This document shows positions 6,729-9,427 of a stretch of 9,427 bases of DNA, piece after piece. The notes under the pieces were generated by a model, which was not told the origin of the DNA, ran no database searches, and worked only from the letters and a program-made list of their open reading frames with translations. Source of the stretch: Pyrinomonadaceae bacterium (GTDB lineage Bacteria; Acidobacteriota; Blastocatellia; Pyrinomonadales; Pyrinomonadaceae). The stretch covers positions 1 to 9,427 of the forward strand of contig JACCTF010001069.1 of assembly GCA_013812565.1 (NCBI GenBank). The letters run 5' to 3'. Every line of letters begins with the position of its first letter. The stretch's first letter is position 1. The position numbers were made by a program, and so were the translations under genes.

Positions 6729-7997
6729 TCAAAAAATACTACTAAAACGGTTACGAACTTTCGAGACAAGTCCTGTTAGACCGCCTGTTGAACTGCGTCG
6801 AGAAGCGCTCGCGGCGCGTGCCTCGGCATTCTGAGCGCGCGCCCCGAGCAAACAGAGTCCAGCAGCAGCCGCCCATGCGGGGCTTTGAATGTCTTCAATC
6901 AGGCCGCCGAAGCGGTCTCGCTCTGGACAACCGACTCTCACCGGGGCGTCGAAAACCTGCTCGGCGATCTCAGGCATTCCGCCGAGCAGCGCGCCGCCGC
7001 CGGTTAAAACTACGCCGCTCGACAACTGCCGCTCCCAACCCGCGTCACGAATCTCATCGGCCACCTGCATTAAAACCTCTTCGGCGCGCGGCTGGAGAAT
7101 ATCGCACAAAATCTGGCGGGAGAGTTGTCGCGGGGCTCGCCCCCCTACCGAAGGCACTTCGACCAGTTCACTGCGCTCAATTTCACTGAGGCCCATACTT
7201 GAAGCGCAGCCAGCGCTGCGCTTGATCCGCTCCGCTTCAGGGATCGGCGTGCGCAAGCCGAAGGCGATGTCATTCGTGAAATGTGAGCCGCCGAGAGCGA
7301 ACACAGCGGTGTGCTGCACCGCGCCGCGCCCATAGATGACTAGCCCGGTCGTCTCGGCTCCGACATCAACGAGCGCGACACCGAACTCCCGCTCTTCCTC
7401 GAAGAGCGTGGCTTCAGCCGCGGCCAGTTGATCAAGCACCATGTCGGCGACCATCAGGCCAGCGCGATTCACCGCGTTGATGGCGTTCTGTCTCGCGGTC
7501 ACCGGACTTGTTACGATATGAACTTTAACGGCGAGCCGCGCGCCGATCATCCCGACGGGATCATTGATGCCGTCTTGATCATCGACGATGAACTCCTGCG
7601 GCAGACGATCGACGATCTCGCGTCCGGCGGGAAGTTGAATCGCACAGGCCGAATCCACCGCACGTCGCACATCATCCGCCGTGATTTCGCGGTCGCGCCC
7701 CGACACGGCAACGATGGCTTGACCGTTGAAACCCATAATGTGCGAGCCTGCCAGGTTAATTGAAACATCTTCCGCCCCGAGACCGCTCATTCTTTCGGCA
7801 TCTTCCACCGCATGACGGATCGCATCGACGGCCGCCTCCGGGTTGACGATCACGCCTTTGCGCAGGCCGCGCGCTTCCGCTTCGCCGATGCCGACGATGT
7901 CGAGCCCGCCCGCATGATTCGGCTCGCCGATGATACACGTCACCCTATTTGTGCCGATGTCGAGACCAACGGTGTGCGATGCGCGCTTTGATCCCAT
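6729..7997 (-). CDS. ftsA: Cell division protein FtsA
   Basis: Actin-like ATPase on the inner face of the membrane that anchors FtsZ filaments and recruits later divisome proteins. It has 422 residues, normal length. Phosphate-1 motif is [15 protein letters not shown] (11-25). The FtsA-specific 1C (SHS2) domain spans about 82-165 ([20 protein letters not shown]). Phosphate-2 is [19 protein letters not shown] (209-227), followed by [18 protein letters not shown]. The adenosine motif is [21 protein letters not shown] (329-349). An Ala/Ser/Arg linker leads to the C-terminal amphipathic helix [14 protein letters not shown] (409-422), the membrane-targeting sequence. Start is ATG 7997, with GGAGG 9 nt upstream and a second GAGGGG abutting it. 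Only 32 nt separate it from the ftsQ stop, so the two are co-transcribed and perhaps translationally coupled. Nothing is truncated. Confidence 0.98.
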   Translation of the reverse strand: MGSKRASHTVGLDIGTNRVTCIIGEPNHAGGLDIVGIGEAEARGLRKGVIVNPEAAVDAIRHAVEDAERMSGLGAEDVSINLAGSHIMGFNGQAIVAVSGRDREITADDVRRAVDSACAIQLPAGREIVDRLPQEFIVDDQDGINDPVGMIGARLAVKVHIVTSPVTARQNAINAVNRAGLMVADMVLDQLAAAEATLFEEEREFGVALVDVGAETTGLVIYGRGAVQHTAVFALGGSHFTNDIAFGLRTPIPEAERIKRSAGCASSMGLSEIERSELVEVPSVGGRAPRQLSRQILCDILQPRAEEVLMQVADEIRDAGWERQLSSGVVLTGGGALLGGMPEIAEQVFDAPVRVGCPERDRFGGLIEDIQSPAWAAAAGLCLLGARAQNAEARAASASRRSSTGGLTGLVSKVRNRFSSIF

Positions 7998-8029
7998 CCC
8001 CTCTTACCTCCACCCTCTTACCTTCAAAC

Positions 8030-9229
8030 CTAACGATTGTTTCCATCTACACGACGCGGCCGAGTTTTCAGCGCAAGCGACTTCACGGCCGTATCTTCCA
8101 CTGGCGCGATCTTCCCTCGCCCATCTTTGGCATGCTCCCCTTTCCCCGCCTGCTTCGCGATCTTTGTACGTTTCTCGCTCTTCACACGCCCGGCAGGCTT
8201 TGCGCCGCGCGTTTCCTCTCTGGACCTGGCCTTCGGACTGCTCGATGCTTCTGCGCCCGTTCGTGCAAGCGTGTTCCTCTCCTCAGGCTTACTAATCTCT
8301 GTGGTTGCTGTTCCCGCACCGCCGTGAAGGTGTGCGTCCGAACTGAACCCGACGATCACGCGCTGATCCAGCGTTGCGTCAAGGCGTGTGATGAAAGGAC
8401 CGCGCGTTGTTCGTCGCTGTTCATCCAACACCTCAAGGGCTCGTTTGAGCCGTTCGCCAAATTCTTCTTTGCCAAGTCGTACTTCGATTTGCGCGTCCGG
8501 CCCCGCCAGTTGCGCACGCACGTCTCGCAGATCACCGAAATTGACTTCACTAACGCGCTCAGCAACACCCATCTCCTTCCACGCGCGCTCTACCTCCCGG
8601 TACTTCCCTGTGCGCTCGCGGTTCTCCGCGCGGGCGAGGTCTGTGTGTGATTCATCCCAGCCGCGAATAAAGAAAGCAGGCAACGCGGCGGTCGGAGCAA
8701 TCGCACCCAACACGACCGCATCTTCATCCACCCACACAAGGCGTCCGGCGGAAGTGCGTACAATGGCGAGCGGTGTGCGCTCTGTGAGGCGAACGCGCAG
8801 GGCCGCCGGCAACACGCGTGAGACAACCACACTGCGCACCCACGGATGCCGCTCAAGTTCGTGGCTGATTGCATCAAGGTCCGCTTTCCACACGCCGGTC
8901 GATGCCACACGGCGGCGCACAACCGTTTCGGCTTCCTCCGCCGACATGTGTTCTGCGCCCACGACATCAACGCGCTGCACCTGAAAGAACGCGGCCACCG
9001 TCGCCGCACGGTAAGCTGTCAACAACACCACACCGATACACAGCGCGAGCAGAACTTTTGCGGCCATAGGCATCCACCCACGCATTCTGCGCCAGGCCTC
9101 GCTACGCTTGTTACCGCCCGCACTGCCACCGCGCTCGCGCTGCGCCGGATGCTGCACGATGCCATTCCCACGGCCTCTAACCGTCGGCGCGCTTCGCTGT
9201 ACGCGTGATATGACGACCTGCTCCCTCAA
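8030..9229 (-). CDS. ftsQ: Cell division protein FtsQ/DivIB, with a long basic C-terminal tail
   Basis: Bitopic membrane protein that links cytoplasmic and periplasmic parts of the divisome by binding FtsB/FtsL. It has 399 residues, longer than the common ~250-300. Residues 1-54 are a basic, Gly/Arg-rich cytoplasmic segment. One membrane segment spans about 55-80 (AAKVLLALCIGVVLLTAY). The POTRA domain follows at about 82-155 (FQVQRVDVVGAEHMS, HPWVRSVVVSRVLPAALRVRL, ERTPLAIV). The FtsQ beta domain runs to about residue 295 (RLVWVDEDAVVLG, VSEVNFGDLRDVRAQL, RLDATLDQRVIVGF). Residues about 313-399 are an unusual low-complexity tail with about 24 Lys/Arg and 11 Asp/Glu, expected outside the membrane. 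Start is TTG 9229: AGAGGGGG ends 5 nt before it and no in-frame ATG lies nearby. The upstream murC-ftsQ hairpin ends exactly where this ribosome site begins. Confidence 0.94.
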   Translation of the reverse strand: MREQVVISRVQRSAPTVRGRGNGIVQHPAQRERGGSAGGNKRSEAWRRMRGWMPMAAKVLLALCIGVVLLTAYRAATVAAFFQVQRVDVVGAEHMSAEEAETVVRRRVASTGVWKADLDAISHELERHPWVRSVVVSRVLPAALRVRLTERTPLAIVRTSAGRLVWVDEDAVVLGAIAPTAALPAFFIRGWDESHTDLARAENRERTGKYREVERAWKEMGVAERVSEVNFGDLRDVRAQLAGPDAQIEVRLGKEEFGERLKRALEVLDEQRRTTRGPFITRLDATLDQRVIVGFSSDAHLHGGAGTATTEISKPEERNTLARTGAEASSSPKARSREETRGAKPAGRVKSEKRTKIAKQAGKGEHAKDGRGKIAPVEDTAVKSLALKTRPRRVDGNNR

Positions 9230-9234
9230 CGTTT

Positions 9235-9242
9235 CCCCCTCT
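9235..9242 (-). promoter_or_regulatory. ftsQ Shine-Dalgarno
   Basis: AGAGGGGG on the minus strand, 5 nt before the TTG at 9229, supports the non-ATG start. Its first base directly follows the last base of the 22-bp hairpin arm at 9243. Folding of that hairpin could therefore influence ribosome access. Confidence 0.65.
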
Positions 9243-9327
9243 GAAAGGATGAAGGCGGAAGGATGAATAAGAAGCAGAGGGCTTTTTTGTCTTTACTCAT
9301 CCTTCATCCTTCCGCCTTTATCCTTTC
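9243..9327. repeat. Long inverted repeat between murC and ftsQ
   Basis: Arms 9243-9264 and 9306-9327 pair at 21 of 22 positions (one A-C mismatch on the minus transcript) around a 41-nt loop. The left arm is almost pure purine and contains GGATGAAGGCGGAAGGAT. Further GGATGA copies in the loop allow register shifts. The minus-strand 5' arm includes the last codons and stop of murC (9318-9327). The other arm ends at the ftsQ Shine-Dalgarno. No T-run follows the 3' arm on the minus strand, so a simple intrinsic terminator is unlikely. It could be an mRNA processing or attenuation structure, or a small dispersed element. Confidence 0.75.
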
Positions 9328-9427
9328 GTGACTCCTTGCCCACGCAACAAATCAAGCAATTGCTCGCCGACGCGGTAGACATTGCCGGCGCCGAGCGTAA
9401 TCACCATGTCACCGGAACGAACTTCAC
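9318..9427 (-). CDS. murC: UDP-N-acetylmuramate-L-alanine ligase (MurC), C-terminal end only
   Basis: Only the last 35 codons are in the window; the 5' part lies beyond the right edge. The visible peptide includes SGDMVITLGAGNVYRVGEQL and ends LLDLLRGQGVTKG. GDxVxxLGAGxxxxVGxxLL is the typical end of MurC, the cytoplasmic ATP-dependent ligase that adds L-alanine to UDP-MurNAc in peptidoglycan precursor synthesis. Position directly before ftsQ in a dcw order supports this over other Mur ligases. The stop TAA (9320 to 9318) lies inside the inverted repeat. The gap to ftsQ is 88 nt. No murB or ddl separates the two, unlike many dcw clusters. Confidence 0.88.
   Translation of the reverse strand, partial: EVRSGDMVITLGAGNVYRVGEQLLDLLRGQGVTKG

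Noticed and set aside
8388..8984. 198-codon plus-strand Arg/Ser/Thr-rich frame opposite ftsQ
   Set aside because: The biased composition is what antisense reading of GC-rich coding DNA gives; there is no ribosome site and ftsQ is well supported.
9265..9305. Tiny ATG-AAG-GAT-GAG-stop frame in the loop of the murC-ftsQ hairpin
   Set aside because: Four codons created by the GGATGA sub-repeats; no adequately spaced ribosome site.

Overview
The window reads like a chromosomal core region of an acidobacterium-type bacterium, possibly Blastocatellia. That placement is inference from the style of three genes: a receiver protein with a long acidic linker and a conserved helical tail, an Hfq-like protein with a long N-terminal extension, and a stand-alone GspG-like protein. 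Base composition looks moderately GC-rich by eye. Every gene I can support lies on the minus strand, so transcription runs from high to low coordinates. No phage, insertion sequence, CRISPR, tRNA or rRNA is visible.

In transcription order, the right half (9427 to about 5320) is a division and cell-wall (dcw) segment. It holds the 3' end of murC, then ftsQ, ftsA and ftsZ. MurC adds L-alanine to UDP-MurNAc. FtsQ is the membrane scaffold of the divisome. FtsA tethers the FtsZ ring to the membrane. A 22-bp inverted repeat sits between murC and ftsQ, overlapping the murC stop and touching the ftsQ Shine-Dalgarno. A consensus TATAAT lies in the ftsA-ftsZ gap, and an intrinsic-type terminator follows ftsZ.

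The middle (about 5080 to 3390) holds an Hfq/Sm-like gene with a GTG start, followed 51 nt later by pdxA (vitamin B6 synthesis). They are probably co-transcribed. Behind pdxA lies a compact palindromic repeat built on CACAGACT/AGTCTGTG.

The left part (3251 to 1) holds three single genes. The first is a membrane-anchored protein with a GspG-like C-terminal domain. The second is a response-regulator-like protein with a probable TTG start. The third is the N-terminal 257 codons of valS, which runs off the left edge.

Most of the window is ordinary housekeeping DNA, and I see no clear new multi-gene system. The items most worth a second look are the murC-ftsQ hairpin, the palindrome behind pdxA, the N-terminally extended Hfq-like protein, the receiver protein with its substituted switch residue, and the long basic tail on FtsQ.
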